Assembly (NCBI RefSeq): GCF_001641695.1
Contig: NZ_LSEF01000061.1
Span: 62,001 to 126,000, forward strand
Direction of reading: 5' to 3'
DNA: 64,000 bases
DNA from: Bradyrhizobium neotropicale
GTDB lineage: Bacteria; Pseudomonadota; Alphaproteobacteria; Rhizobiales; Xanthobacteraceae
This document shows, piece after piece, positions 46,912 to 55,262 of this stretch. The stretch's first letter is position 1; the number at the start of each line of letters is the position of its first letter. The position numbers and the translations under genes are program-made. The notes under the pieces were generated by a model that saw only the letters and a list, made by a program, of their open reading frames with translations, did not search any database and was not told the DNA's origin.

Positions 46912-47448
46912 ATGCCAAAACCGGAAAGCTTCGCAATCGACAAGATCTACGTTCCGGTGAAAAGGAAGAAGGCTCTCAAGCCTGAGCTCGTTCGAGAAAT
47001 TGCAGAAAGTATTTTGGAAATCGGACAACAAGCCCCCATTCTCGTTCGGCCCGACGAAGGCCGGTTCGTTCTGGTCGAGGGACTGCATCGGTTCGAAGCC
47101 TGCAAGGCTCTCGGCGAAAAAACCGTCATCGGGATCCTGGTCTCGGCTGAGATCGTTCACCAAAAGACGCTTTTGTCCGACAGCGCTGAAGCCGAAGCAG
47201 AGCGCGACAAGATGGCGCGATTGAAAAAACTGCGTCTCGAAAAGGAGGCAGCCGAGAGATCAGCCGCTGCTTCAGAGGTAGTCATGGAGACGCAATCAGC
47301 AGTGCTTCTACGAAAATCTTCGGAGAAGGAGATCCGGAGCAATCCCAAGGCGTCACGAAGCCAAGCAAATCGCGGGACTTCAGGATCAACGCCAAGAACC
47401 TTGTCGGAATGGATCACGCAACAAAAGCGCGATGGCGGCCGTTATTGA
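46912..47448 (+). CDS. Orphan ParB/sulfiredoxin-like nuclease domain protein
   Basis: A 178-residue protein. The first ~75 residues form a ParB N-terminal domain: VPVKRKKALKPELVREIAES, IGQQAPILVRP and RFVLVEGLHRFEACKALGE, with the GLHRFEA CTP-binding motif as in ParB (GERRxxA) and Srx-like proteins. The rest is a charged linker and a Ser/Lys-rich tail ending WITQQKRDGGRY. There is no parA, no HTH domain as in chromosomal ParB and no partition site noticed. Similar short proteins occur on plasmids and islands. CGGAG lies 9 nt before the ATG. Function is uncertain. Confidence 0.65.
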   Translation: MPKPESFAIDKIYVPVKRKKALKPELVREIAESILEIGQQAPILVRPDEGRFVLVEGLHRFEACKALGEKTVIGILVSAEIVHQKTLLSDSAEAEAERDKMARLKKLRLEKEAAERSAAASEVVMETQSAVLLRKSSEKEIRSNPKASRSQANRGTSGSTPRTLSEWITQQKRDGGRY

Positions 47449-47560
47449 TTGCCGGCTTGGCCACGATCACCGGCCTCGAGCGAGCTTGAGTTCAACAACC
47501 TAATGATAGAAAATCGGATTTTTCGTATGCGTGCGGAGTAGGAATTATAGGACGCTGCGC

Positions 47561-47569
47561 TGGTATAAT
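47561..47569 (+). promoter_or_regulatory. Extended -10 promoter candidate
   Basis: TGGTATAAT is a perfect TGnTATAAT extended -10 element on the plus strand, about 170 nt before the cyclase-AAA gene. The -35 (GGAATT at 47541) is weak, as is common for extended -10 promoters. Confidence 0.4.
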
Positions 47570-47741
47570 CGGGGGCTCTCCGTGAAGCAGTTCATGCTGC
47601 TTTAGCCAGCGAGAATGCTATGATACTCATTGATGGCCGCCTCCATTGATCTCGTCGCGGGCGGCGCGGTCGTTGCGCAAATCCTCCGGGCGTTCAACGC
47701 CCGACGGAAGTTGCGATGATCCTTACATCGCGGGGAAGCTC

Positions 47742-50700
47742 ATGAGGTGTTCGAGCTGCGCGGCCGAGATCAAGAATGGCAACAGGTTCTGCATCAGATG
47801 CGGAGCATCGGTTGCGCCGACCTGCGCCGCTTGTGGTACGCTGAACGAACCGAGTGCAAGATTCTGCGGCCAATGTGGCTTGGAGCTCGCGAGTCAGCTC
47901 CAAGCAAGTGTCGCAGCGACGGACAAGCGGCCCCGCTTCGAACCGTCTCCGCAGGCCGCCGAGCGCCGCCACTTGACGGTCATGTTTTGCGATATGGCCG
48001 GCTCGACGGCGCTTTCGACTCGCCTCGATCCGGAGGACCTGAGCGAGGTCATACGGGGATTTCAGGAGGCTTGCGTCCGGGCGATCCGTCGATTCGACGG
48101 CTTCATCGCGAGGTTCATGGGCGACGGCGTGCTGGCTTATTTCGGCTATCCAAGGGCTCATGAAGACGATGCCGAACGCGCGGTCAGAGCGGGTCTCGCG
48201 GTCGTCGATGCGGTCAGCCGGCTGATGCCGCCGACTGAGGTCCAACTAGAGGTTCGCGTGGGCATCGCCTCGGGCCTCGTGGTGGTCGGCGAGACGTTGG
48301 GTGAAGGTTTGTCTCAGGAGCAGGTCGTCATCGGTGAGACGCCGAACCTCGCGGCCCGGCTCCAGACCATCGCCGAGCCGAACACTGTTGTCATTGCCGA
48401 TGGAACGAGGCAGCTGCTCGGCAGACGATTTGATTTCGAGGATCTCGGGTCGCGCTTTCTCAGGGGGATGACCAATGCAATTCCGTCGTGGCGGGTCGTT
48501 GGCGAACACGCGACCGAAAGTCGCTTCGAGGCCGGGCAGGCTCAGCGTGCGAGTGGCTTTTTTGGCCGCGAGCGCGAGGTCGATTTTCTGATGGACCGCT
48601 GGGTCCAGGCACAAACTGGCGAAGGTCAGGTCGTGCTCTTATCGGGCGAGGCCGGAATCGGCAAGTCGCGGGTCGTCGCGGCGCTCCGGCAAAAGATCGC
48701 CGACGAGGCCCATACGCGCATTCTGTATCAGTGCTCGCCTCATCACACGAATAGCCCTTTTTATCCCGTGATCTCCCAACTCGAGCGTGCGGCCGCGATT
48801 GCGCCTGATGACTCCACCGAGACCAAAATCGACAAGCTGGAACAGGTACTGGCACGTTCGTTCTCGACGATCGATGATGTTGCGCCACTCTTTGCGACGC
48901 TCCTGTCGCTGCCAATCGAGGGCCGGTACGTAGCACTCAACCTCACGCCCCGAGAGCAGAAGGAGCGCACTTTACTGGCGCTCAACGAGCTACTCGGCGG
49001 CCTGGCGAAGCAACGCCCCGTCTTGTTCATCCTGGAAGATGCGCACTGGATTGATCCGACGACTCTTGAATCGTTTACGCGAAACGTCGACCGGCTGCAG
49101 TGCTGGCCGGTCCTGCTGATCGTCACCTTCCGCCCCGACTTCGAAGTGCCTTGGGACCACTACGCTCACGTGACCAGACTCGCCTTAAATCGGCTGGCCC
49201 AGAGCCATGTGGTGGCAATGATCGACAGATTGACGGACGGCAAGATGTTGCCGGCCGATGTCCGGGACAAGATCATCGCGAAGACGGACGGGGTGCCGCT
49301 GTTCGTGGAGGAGCTCACCAAAGCAATCCTGGGATCGGGGCTCCTGGAGGAGGCCGCCGACCGCTATGTCCTGCAGGGCCCGCTGCCTCCCCTGGCGATT
49401 CCGGCAACGCTGCACGACAGTTTGTTGGCGAGGCTCGACCACCTCGCGCCCGTGAGGGAGATCGCCCAGATCGGCGCTGTCATTGGAAGGGAATTTACCT
49501 ACAAGCTGCTGGATGCCGTGGCGCCAATTCACGACGAGGCGCTCGAGAACGCACTCGACGAGCTTGGCAAGGCGGAACTGATCTTTCCCAGGGGAGTGCT
49601 GCCCGAAACAACCTACATCTTTAAGCACGCGCTCGTGCAGGACGCCGCCTATCGAAGCCTCCTGCGCTCAACGCGCCGACAGCTTCACGGCCGCATCGCC
49701 GCAGCGATTGCGGAGCTGATGCCCCAAATCGTCGAGACCCAACCCGAACTTCTTGCGTATCACTATGCGCAGGCGGGGCTCATCGATGATGCCATCGCTT
49801 ATAGCCTGCGAGCAGGACGGCGCTCTGCGGCGCGTTCCGCCAACGAAGAGGCGATCACGAACTACACCAAGGCGCTGGAGTTGTTGGGGACGAAATCGGC
49901 GGGACTGGAGCGAGACAGGCAGGAGCTTGACTTGCTCATCGCCCTCGGCGTACCGACGATCGCAGCGCGAGGCTACATGGCCGCTGACGTCGAAAGCATC
50001 TACGGCCGGGCGAGCGAGCTATGCGGCAGCCTGCCCGAGACTCCGCACCGCTTTACCGTGCTGCGCGGCCTCTGGAATAGCGCATTCCTGCGCAAACCGC
50101 TCCTGAAAGCGCAAGCACTGAGCGCCGAATTAGTGGCCCTGGCAGATGCGCAAGGTGATGATACACGTCGGGCGCTCGCTCATCGGGCGCAGGGCTGCGC
50201 CCTGTTTTTCAGCGGCGAGTTCGAGTCCGGCTGGGAAAGCTTTCGTCAGGCCATCGAGTTTTGGGATGCCGACACGGCGCGCGCGGAGATCCTCGTCTAC
50301 GGCGAGGATCCGAGCGTGCTGTGCAGAGCCTATGGCGCGTGGCTGACATGGTTCCTCGGCTATCCGGACAAGTCGAGCAGATTGATCAGCGAGGCGTTGG
50401 CCGATGCCGAGCGGCTATCCAACCCTTTCATCAACGCCATGACCCTCGGCCTCGCATCCGCGCTGCACGTCTATCGCAACGAATTTTCTCAGGCATTGGA
50501 GCGCGCCGAGGCCTCCTCAGTCATCTGTGCCGCGTACGGTTTCCCGCAGTGGACGGCCTACGCCATGATAATGAGAGGCCGCGCTCGCGCGGCGCTCGGT
50601 CGAACCGATGACGGTATCGCCGAGATGGAAAAAGGTTGGGCCGACTGGCAGGCGTTGGGCGCCAAGCTTGCTACGACACAAATGAGCGTCGGGCTGGCGG

Positions 50701-51071
50701 ATGTATGTATGAAGACAGGCCGCACCGCGGCGGGCCTCGATTGGATCAAGATCGCGGCCGAGCATGCTCGTACGTTCCACGAAGAGATTCTCGGGGCCGA
50801 AATCCATAGGGTGCATGGTGAACTGCTGCTCGAGAGAGCTGCAACGGGGGATGCGGAGGCGTGTCTTCGCCGCTCCATAGAGATCGCCCAACACCAAGAG
50901 GCCAAATCTCTGGAACTGCGGACAGCCATGGTCTTGGCGCAACTCTGGCAGCAGCAGGGCCGGCGAGACGCCGCGTACGATCTGCTCGCGCAGATATACG
51001 GCTGGTTCAGCGAGGGCTTCGACAGCCCGGATCTGCGGAGTGCGAGGGCTTTGCTGGACGATCTGGCATGA
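47742..51071 (+). CDS. Zinc-ribbon / class III cyclase / AAA ATPase / TPR protein
   Basis: A 1109-residue multidomain signalling protein. A double zinc ribbon opens it (Cys at 3, 6, 17, 20 and 28, 31, 42, 45), then a class III nucleotide cyclase domain (about 80-245: VMFCDMAGSTALSTRLD with metal Asp, RFMGDGVLAYFG, and QVVIGETPNLAARLQ), an AAA ATPase (Walker A GEAGIGKSRV at about 302, Walker B LFILEDAHWID at about 425) and a long TPR-like alpha-helical C-terminus (about 640-1109). The class is common in bradyrhizobia. Several cyclase residues that contact substrate are present, so it probably makes cAMP or cGMP, possibly controlled by ATP binding. ATG at 47742 follows GGGGAAG; the frame is open earlier. 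Confidence 0.88.
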   Translation: MRCSSCAAEIKNGNRFCIRCGASVAPTCAACGTLNEPSARFCGQCGLELASQLQASVAATDKRPRFEPSPQAAERRHLTVMFCDMAGSTALSTRLDPEDLSEVIRGFQEACVRAIRRFDGFIARFMGDGVLAYFGYPRAHEDDAERAVRAGLAVVDAVSRLMPPTEVQLEVRVGIASGLVVVGETLGEGLSQEQVVIGETPNLAARLQTIAEPNTVVIADGTRQLLGRRFDFEDLGSRFLRGMTNAIPSWRVVGEHATESRFEAGQAQRASGFFGREREVDFLMDRWVQAQTGEGQVVLLSGEAGIGKSRVVAALRQKIADEAHTRILYQCSPHHTNSPFYPVISQLERAAAIAPDDSTETKIDKLEQVLARSFSTIDDVAPLFATLLSLPIEGRYVALNLTPREQKERTLLALNELLGGLAKQRPVLFILEDAHWIDPTTLESFTRNVDRLQCWPVLLIVTFRPDFEVPWDHYAHVTRLALNRLAQSHVVAMIDRLTDGKMLPADVRDKIIAKTDGVPLFVEELTKAILGSGLLEEAADRYVLQGPLPPLAIPATLHDSLLARLDHLAPVREIAQIGAVIGREFTYKLLDAVAPIHDEALENALDELGKAELIFPRGVLPETTYIFKHALVQDAAYRSLLRSTRRQLHGRIAAAIAELMPQIVETQPELLAYHYAQAGLIDDAIAYSLRAGRRSAARSANEEAITNYTKALELLGTKSAGLERDRQELDLLIALGVPTIAARGYMAADVESIYGRASELCGSLPETPHRFTVLRGLWNSAFLRKPLLKAQALSAELVALADAQGDDTRRALAHRAQGCALFFSGEFESGWESFRQAIEFWDADTARAEILVYGEDPSVLCRAYGAWLTWFLGYPDKSSRLISEALADAERLSNPFINAMTLGLASALHVYRNEFSQALERAEASSVICAAYGFPQWTAYAMIMRGRARAALGRTDDGIAEMEKGWADWQALGAKLATTQMSVGLADVCMKTGRTAAGLDWIKIAAEHARTFHEEILGAEIHRVHGELLLERAATGDAEACLRRSIEIAQHQEAKSLELRTAMVLAQLWQQQGRRDAAYDLLAQIYGWFSEGFDSPDLRSARALLDDLA

Positions 51072-51166
51072 ACGATACCGAGCGGTGCGCGGTCCAATCG
51101 TGCACCTCACTATTTTCATGTGTGCTACCTGGTTGGGTAGCAAGATGGTAGCAGGAAGGGCAGATC

Positions 51167-51385
51167 ATGACTGACGATCAGGTCAATCTCGTCGTTCAGC
51201 ACCTTTGCGAGCACTTGCACTTGGCGCTCCGATTGAAGGGCAGCGAGGCACATCCACCAAACGCCAAGGATATTGGATTCGATCCCGCGTTTGTAAGAAC
51301 TGTACTGCTGACCGGGTTGCGGTCGGCGGGTGTCACGATCCACCACGAGGCAGCCGGGGCCAGCGAAGAACCGCCGTGGTCCTAA
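51167..51385 (+). CDS. Hypothetical 72-residue protein
   Basis: A small soluble protein starting MTDDQVNLVVQHLCEHLHLA, with a helical first half and KDIGFDPAFVRTVLLTGLRSA later. No family is recognised. GGAAGGG lies 7 nt before the ATG. It follows the cyclase-AAA gene by 95 nt on the same strand. Between them, GTAGCA repeats occur (TGGGTAGCAAGATGGTAGCA near 51133-51152). Confidence 0.5.
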   Translation: MTDDQVNLVVQHLCEHLHLALRLKGSEAHPPNAKDIGFDPAFVRTVLLTGLRSAGVTIHHEAAGASEEPPWS

Positions 51386-51506
51386 ACGCAAGTCGCGGGA
51401 CAGAAGCCTCCCGCCAATGTCTCAGTTGGGGCAGACTGGGTCACTCGGCGATGCTGGCTCGATCTCCGGTTTGCGCGAAAGCAGCACACGCCCTGGCGCT
51501 GGCTCC

Positions 51507-51920
51507 TCACGTCGGCGGCATGGTCTCGAACTTCGGCAGGTTTGGGTCGAACTGGTCCCAGTCATGTCCGCGCGCGGCATATGTGACCGCTTGCGGCTTG
51601 TAGCGCGCCGGCTCGTCGAGGCTCGCGGCGCGGATGGTGAAGATGTCGGGCATCGCGGCGAAGGTCATGTAGACCGGCAAGCCGCACACGGAGCAGAAGG
51701 CGCGCGTCTTCACGTTGCCGCTGTCGCCGACCATGTCCCATTGCTTGGCCTCGCCTGTCACCGTGACGCCGGCGCGCGCGAAGGTCGCGTACGAGCCGTG
51801 GCCGCTGCCGCTTTCACGCTGGCAGTCCCGGCACTGGCAGTGATTGCTGAACAGGGGCTCGCCGGCAATCGAATAGCGGATCGCTCCGCAGGCGCAGCCG
51901 CCGATATAGGGCTTGTTCAT
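51507..51920 (-). CDS. GFA family protein (glutathione-dependent formaldehyde-activating type)
   Basis: A 137-residue zinc-binding protein of the GFA/CENP-V family: GGCACGAIRYSIAG, HCQCRDCQRESG and AFCSVCGLP supply the Cys ligands. The name enzyme (Gfa) helps to form S-hydroxymethylglutathione, but most members have unknown activity. ATG at 51920 has GGGAGA upstream. It ends an operon after the ArsR and AHSA1 genes. Confidence 0.85.
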   Translation of the reverse strand: MNKPYIGGCACGAIRYSIAGEPLFSNHCQCRDCQRESGSGHGSYATFARAGVTVTGEAKQWDMVGDSGNVKTRAFCSVCGLPVYMTFAAMPDIFTIRAASLDEPARYKPQAVTYAARGHDWDQFDPNLPKFETMPPT

Positions 51921-51935
51921 CGCGATATCTCCCAC

Positions 51936-52397
51936 TCACTCTTCGCCGCTGATTTCGTCGAGCTGTCGGACGACCTTCTTCCAACCGCCGCTCATGACGT
52001 TGTAGGCCGACTCGTTCCTCGGCATGACGAAGCCTGCATGAACCAGACGTATCCGCGTGCCGGCCTCGACCGGGGTGAGGGACCAGGTCACGACGGTGTC
52101 GAGCGGCGCGCCGTAGCCGGTGTTGCGCTCATCGCCGCCCTTCCAGGCGTAGACGAGGCGCCGGTTCGGCACGACCTCCAGAACCCGGCAGTGAATGACG
52201 CCGTCCCAGGCGCCACCGGGGGTGGTCTGGAATGTGAAGGTCGTGCCTTCGGTCGCTTCAAAGCCGGTTGGCGGCATCAGCCAGCGCCCGATCAACTGTG
52301 CGCTGGTCAGCGCCTTCCAGACCGTCTCGGTGGCGTGAGGGAAGACCTCGTCGATGACGATGTCCTGTGTATTGGCTTTCAACTCGGCTGCACTCAC
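51936..52397 (-). CDS. AHSA1/SRPBCC domain protein
   Basis: A 153-residue START-like protein: DEVFPHATETVWKALTSAQL, WLMPPTGFEATEGTTFTF and GTRIRLVHAGF are typical of the AHSA1 family found beside ArsR regulators. The GTG start overlaps the arsR-type stop by 4 nt (GTGA), with AGGAGA before it. The usual pairing of ArsR and AHSA1 suggests the SRPBCC domain binds a small hydrophobic ligand. The substrate is unknown. Confidence 0.85.
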   Translation of the reverse strand: MSAAELKANTQDIVIDEVFPHATETVWKALTSAQLIGRWLMPPTGFEATEGTTFTFQTTPGGAWDGVIHCRVLEVVPNRRLVYAWKGGDERNTGYGAPLDTVVTWSLTPVEAGTRIRLVHAGFVMPRNESAYNVMSGGWKKVVRQLDEISGEE

Positions 52398-52729
52398 GGA
52401 TCGATCTCCTTCAAGAGGTCACGCAGGTTCTGGAAGCGCTCACGCCAGAAGACACCGTAATGATCCATCCAGGTGACCAACGGCTCGAGGCCTTCGGGGG
52501 AGGCGCGGTAATAGACGTTGCGGCCCTCGGCGCGCTCGGCGACGAGGCCGGCCTGCTTCAGCGACTTCAGGTGCTGCGAGATCGCGCCCTGGGTCACGCC
52601 GCTGCCGCGCGTCAGCTCGGCGACGCTGATCTCCTTGCTCTCGAACACACGCTCGAACACGGCGCGGCGGGTTGGGTCGGCCAGCGCGCGCATGACCGTC
52701 GTGATGGGGTTTGGGGCGGCTTCAGTCAT
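52394..52729 (-). CDS. ArsR/SmtB family transcriptional regulator
   Basis: A 111-residue winged-helix regulator: RALADPTRRAVFERVFESKE, LTRGSGVTQGAISQHLKSLK as recognition helix, and YRASPEGLEPLVTWMDHYG. Metal-site Cys are absent, so this is the non-metal ArsR type often next to AHSA1 genes. ATG at 52729 lacks a Shine-Dalgarno sequence, and its likely promoter lies so close that the mRNA may be leaderless. The palindrome at 52750 is a probable autoregulatory site. Confidence 0.88.
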   Translation of the reverse strand: MTEAAPNPITTVMRALADPTRRAVFERVFESKEISVAELTRGSGVTQGAISQHLKSLKQAGLVAERAEGRNVYYRASPEGLEPLVTWMDHYGVFWRERFQNLRDLLKEIDP

Positions 52730-52749
52730 GACCAATCAATTAGTATTTG

Positions 52750-52761
52750 CTAATGCATTAG
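52750..52761. promoter_or_regulatory. ArsR operator candidate
   Basis: CTAATGCATTAG is a perfect 12-bp palindrome, flanked by further TAGT/ACTA half-sites (52741 and 52767). On the minus strand TTGACT (52765-52760) overlaps it as a -35 element for the arsR-type gene. Repression by that gene's product is inferred. Confidence 0.55.
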
Positions 52762-52807
52762 TCAACACTAATTCGTTCTGCTCAGGCGCGGAGTGTGTCT
52801 TCTTGAC

Positions 52808-52829
52808 TTTGACTGACTAGTCAGTCAAA
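52808..52829. promoter_or_regulatory. TetR operator candidate
   Basis: A perfect 22-bp palindrome: TTTGACTGACT (52808-52818) followed by its exact reverse complement (52819-52829), 8 nt before the TetR start. A TTGACT -35-like hexamer starts at 52803. TetR/AcrR repressors commonly bind TTGACTGACTA-type sites. Confidence 0.7.
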
Positions 52830-52837
52830 ATTCGCGC

Positions 52838-53542
52838 ATGACAAAGAAGCCGATCGACATTTCCGCGCCGCCGCCGGACATCCGTACGGCCGCAAAGGGC
52901 CAAGCGCCCATAGCAGGAGGAGACGTCGTCGCCTCCGCCTCGAACCGCGCCGTGCGCGCAGCGGAGCGCCGTGCGGCGATCGTGGAGGCGGCGCTGGAGG
53001 AATTCATCGCGCGCGGCTTCGCCGCGACCCGGCTCGACGACATCGCGAAGCGCGCGGGCGTCGCCAAGGGAACGATCTACCTGCACTTCAAGGACAAGGA
53101 GTCGATGTTCGAGGAGCTGGTCCGCATCGTGATCGTGCCGGTGGTGGAGAAGCTCAACGCCCTGCCGCCGCCGACCGGTTCGGTGCGCGATCTGGTCGAG
53201 GCCTTTGCCAGCAACTTCCTCAAGGAGGTCGCCAACACGAGGCGCGGCGATCTCGTGCGCCTGATCGTGGCGGAGGGGCCGCGTTTTCCAGCCGTGGCCG
53301 ATTTCTACTATCGCGAGGTCGTCTCGCGCGGGATCGCCGGCATGCGCGCGCTGATCGAGCTCGGCATCGCTCGCGGCGAGATCCAGCAGAAGAATCTCGC
53401 GCGCTTTCCCCAGATCCTGGTTGCGCCGGCGATGATCGCGGTGATCTGGCAGAGCCTGTTTGCGCGGCACGCGCCGCTCGATGCGCAGGAGATGCTGCGC
53501 GTCCATCTTGATTTGATTTTTGGCGAACGGAGGACGACATGA
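52838..53542 (+). CDS. TetR/AcrR family repressor of the adjacent exporter operon
   Basis: A 234-residue regulator. A disordered N-terminal tail of about 40 residues precedes the HTH: RRAAIVEAALEEFIARGFAA, RLDDIAKRAGVAKGTIYLHFKDKE. The C-terminal ligand domain includes the AefR-like segment (FYYREVVSRGIAGM). It sits at the head of the exporter operon, with a 4-nt overlap with the next gene (ATGA), and a perfect palindrome is found just upstream, so it likely represses its own operon and responds to an exported compound. Confidence 0.9.
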   Translation: MTKKPIDISAPPPDIRTAAKGQAPIAGGDVVASASNRAVRAAERRAAIVEAALEEFIARGFAATRLDDIAKRAGVAKGTIYLHFKDKESMFEELVRIVIVPVVEKLNALPPPTGSVRDLVEAFASNFLKEVANTRRGDLVRLIVAEGPRFPAVADFYYREVVSRGIAGMRALIELGIARGEIQQKNLARFPQILVAPAMIAVIWQSLFARHAPLDAQEMLRVHLDLIFGERRTT

Positions 53543-54327
53543 GGTCGTCGCAAGCAATTTTGAGAGTCGTATTGACCGTCGCGCTCGCAACCGGCCTCGC
53601 CGGCTGCATGGAGAAGCGCGATCCCGGTTTCCAGGGCTGGGTGGAGGCCGACATGATTTTCGTCAGCCCCGACGAGGCCGGTCGCGTGACGAAGCTCAAC
53701 GTGCGCGAAGGCGACGAGGTCAAGGTCGGCGATCACCTCTATTCCGTCGACGACGATCTGCAACTCGCCGATCTCAACCAGACCAAGGCGACGCTGGCGA
53801 ATGCGCGGCAGACCCATGATCGCGCGGAGTCGCTGAGAAAGACCGGCTCCGGCACGCAGGCGACGCTCGATTCCGCCGTCTCTGACCTGCGGGTCGCGGA
53901 GGCGCGAGTGGTGACGTCGGAGACTCGGCTGGCGCGGCGCAAGGGCTTCGCGCCGGTCGCCGGCACCATCCAGCAGATCTATTTCCGCGAAGGCGAGATG
54001 GTCGCGGCGCAGCGGCCGGTGCTCTCGATCATGCCGCCCGGCAACATGAAGCTGCGCTTCTTCGTGCCGGAGAGTGAGCTGCCGAAGCTCGCGATCGGCG
54101 ACCAGGTCCGCGTGTCCTGCGACAATTGCTCGGCCGATCTCACCGCAAAGATCTACTTCATCGCGACCTCGGCCGAATACACTCCGCCGGTGATCTACAG
54201 CCTCGATGAGCGCAATAAGCTCGTCTACCTGATCCAGGCGCGGCCCTCGCGGCCGGATGCCTTGCGCGTCGGACAGCCGATCAGCGTCTATCTCGATCCA
54301 AAAACTCCGGTGGCGGACAAGCGATGA
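53539..54327 (+). CDS. HlyD-family membrane-fusion lipoprotein
   Basis: A 262-residue periplasmic adaptor. The lipobox LAGC places a lipidated Cys at residue 23. Two biotinyl-lipoyl-like halves flank a coiled-coil hairpin (about 75-130: LADLNQTKATLANARQTHDR). WVEADMIFVSPDEAGRV and FAPVAGTIQQIYFREGEMV are typical of the YbhG/HlyD group. It links the ABC transporter to an outer-membrane channel. CGGAGGA precedes the ATG. Confidence 0.88.
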   Translation: MRSSQAILRVVLTVALATGLAGCMEKRDPGFQGWVEADMIFVSPDEAGRVTKLNVREGDEVKVGDHLYSVDDDLQLADLNQTKATLANARQTHDRAESLRKTGSGTQATLDSAVSDLRVAEARVVTSETRLARRKGFAPVAGTIQQIYFREGEMVAAQRPVLSIMPPGNMKLRFFVPESELPKLAIGDQVRVSCDNCSADLTAKIYFIATSAEYTPPVIYSLDERNKLVYLIQARPSRPDALRVGQPISVYLDPKTPVADKR

Positions 54328-55262
54328 ACGGAACACCCGGCAACGGCATCGCGATCGACGTCAAGGGCCTGACGAAGTCGTTCGGCGGCCGCGAGGTCGT
54401 GCACGATCTGTCGATGCAGGTGAAGCGCGGCTCGATCTACGGCTTCCTCGGGCCGAACGGCTCGGGCAAGACCACGACCATCCGTATCCTCTGCGGCCTG
54501 CTCACGCCGGACAGCGGCGAGGGCACCTGCCTCGGCTACGACATCCGCCGCGATGCCGAGCGCATCAAGCGCCAGGTCGGCTACATGACCCAGCGCTTCA
54601 GCCTGTATCAGGATCTCTCGGTGCGCGAGAACCTGGAGTTCGTGGCGCGGCTCTACGGCCTGCGCGATGCACGCGTCGCCGCGCGCGACATGATCAAGCG
54701 GCTCGGGCTTTCGGGCCGCGAGGAACAGCTCGCGGGCGAATTGTCCGGCGGCTGGAAGCAGCGGCTGGCGCTCGGCGCCTGCACCTTGCCCAATCCGCAG
54801 CTCTTGCTGCTGGACGAGCCGACCGCGGGCGTTGATCCCAAGGCGCGGCGCGACTTCTGGAACGAGATCCATGCGCTCGCGGCCGATGGGCTCACCGTTC
54901 TGGTCTCCACCCACTACATGGACGAGGCCGAACGCTGTCACGAGATCGCCTATATCGCCTACGGCCACCTGCTGGCGCACGGCACGGTCGACGAGGTGAT
55001 CGCGAAGTCGGCGCTCACCACCTACACCGTGACGGGCGAAGATCTGAACGGGCTTGCGGCCGAGCTCACCGGCAAGCCCGGCGTCGACATGGTGGCGCCG
55101 TTCGGCACCTCGCTGCACGTCTCGGGGCGCGATGTCGCGGCGCTGGAGGCGAGCATCGCGCCATGGCGCGACCGAAGCGGCCTGCATTGGCAGAAATCGT
55201 CGCCTTCGCTGGAGGACGTGTTCATCGAACTGATGGGCCGCTCAAAGGACAACTTCCAATGA
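54324..55262 (+). CDS. ABC transporter ATP-binding protein of the exporter
   Basis: A 312-residue ATPase of the DrrA/YbhF type. Walker A is GPNGSGKTT, the signature is LSGGWKQRLALG and Walker B is LLLLDEPTAGVDP; STHYMDEAERC follows. A C-terminal regulatory domain ends in SPSLEDVFIELMGR, common in ABC-2 exporters. There is one nucleotide domain, unlike double-domain YbhF. It overlaps both neighbours by 4 nt. Confidence 0.9.
   Translation: MNGTPGNGIAIDVKGLTKSFGGREVVHDLSMQVKRGSIYGFLGPNGSGKTTTIRILCGLLTPDSGEGTCLGYDIRRDAERIKRQVGYMTQRFSLYQDLSVRENLEFVARLYGLRDARVAARDMIKRLGLSGREEQLAGELSGGWKQRLALGACTLPNPQLLLLDEPTAGVDPKARRDFWNEIHALAADGLTVLVSTHYMDEAERCHEIAYIAYGHLLAHGTVDEVIAKSALTTYTVTGEDLNGLAAELTGKPGVDMVAPFGTSLHVSGRDVAALEASIAPWRDRSGLHWQKSSPSLEDVFIELMGRSKDNFQ

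Noticed and set aside
51109..51160. GTAGCA-type short repeats before the 72-residue gene
   Set aside because: Only two or three short units; could be chance or a weak leader structure.
51386..51506. Possible decayed copy of a rhizobial dispersed repeat
   Set aside because: Only a loose resemblance to a known repeat style; no second copy in the window to compare.
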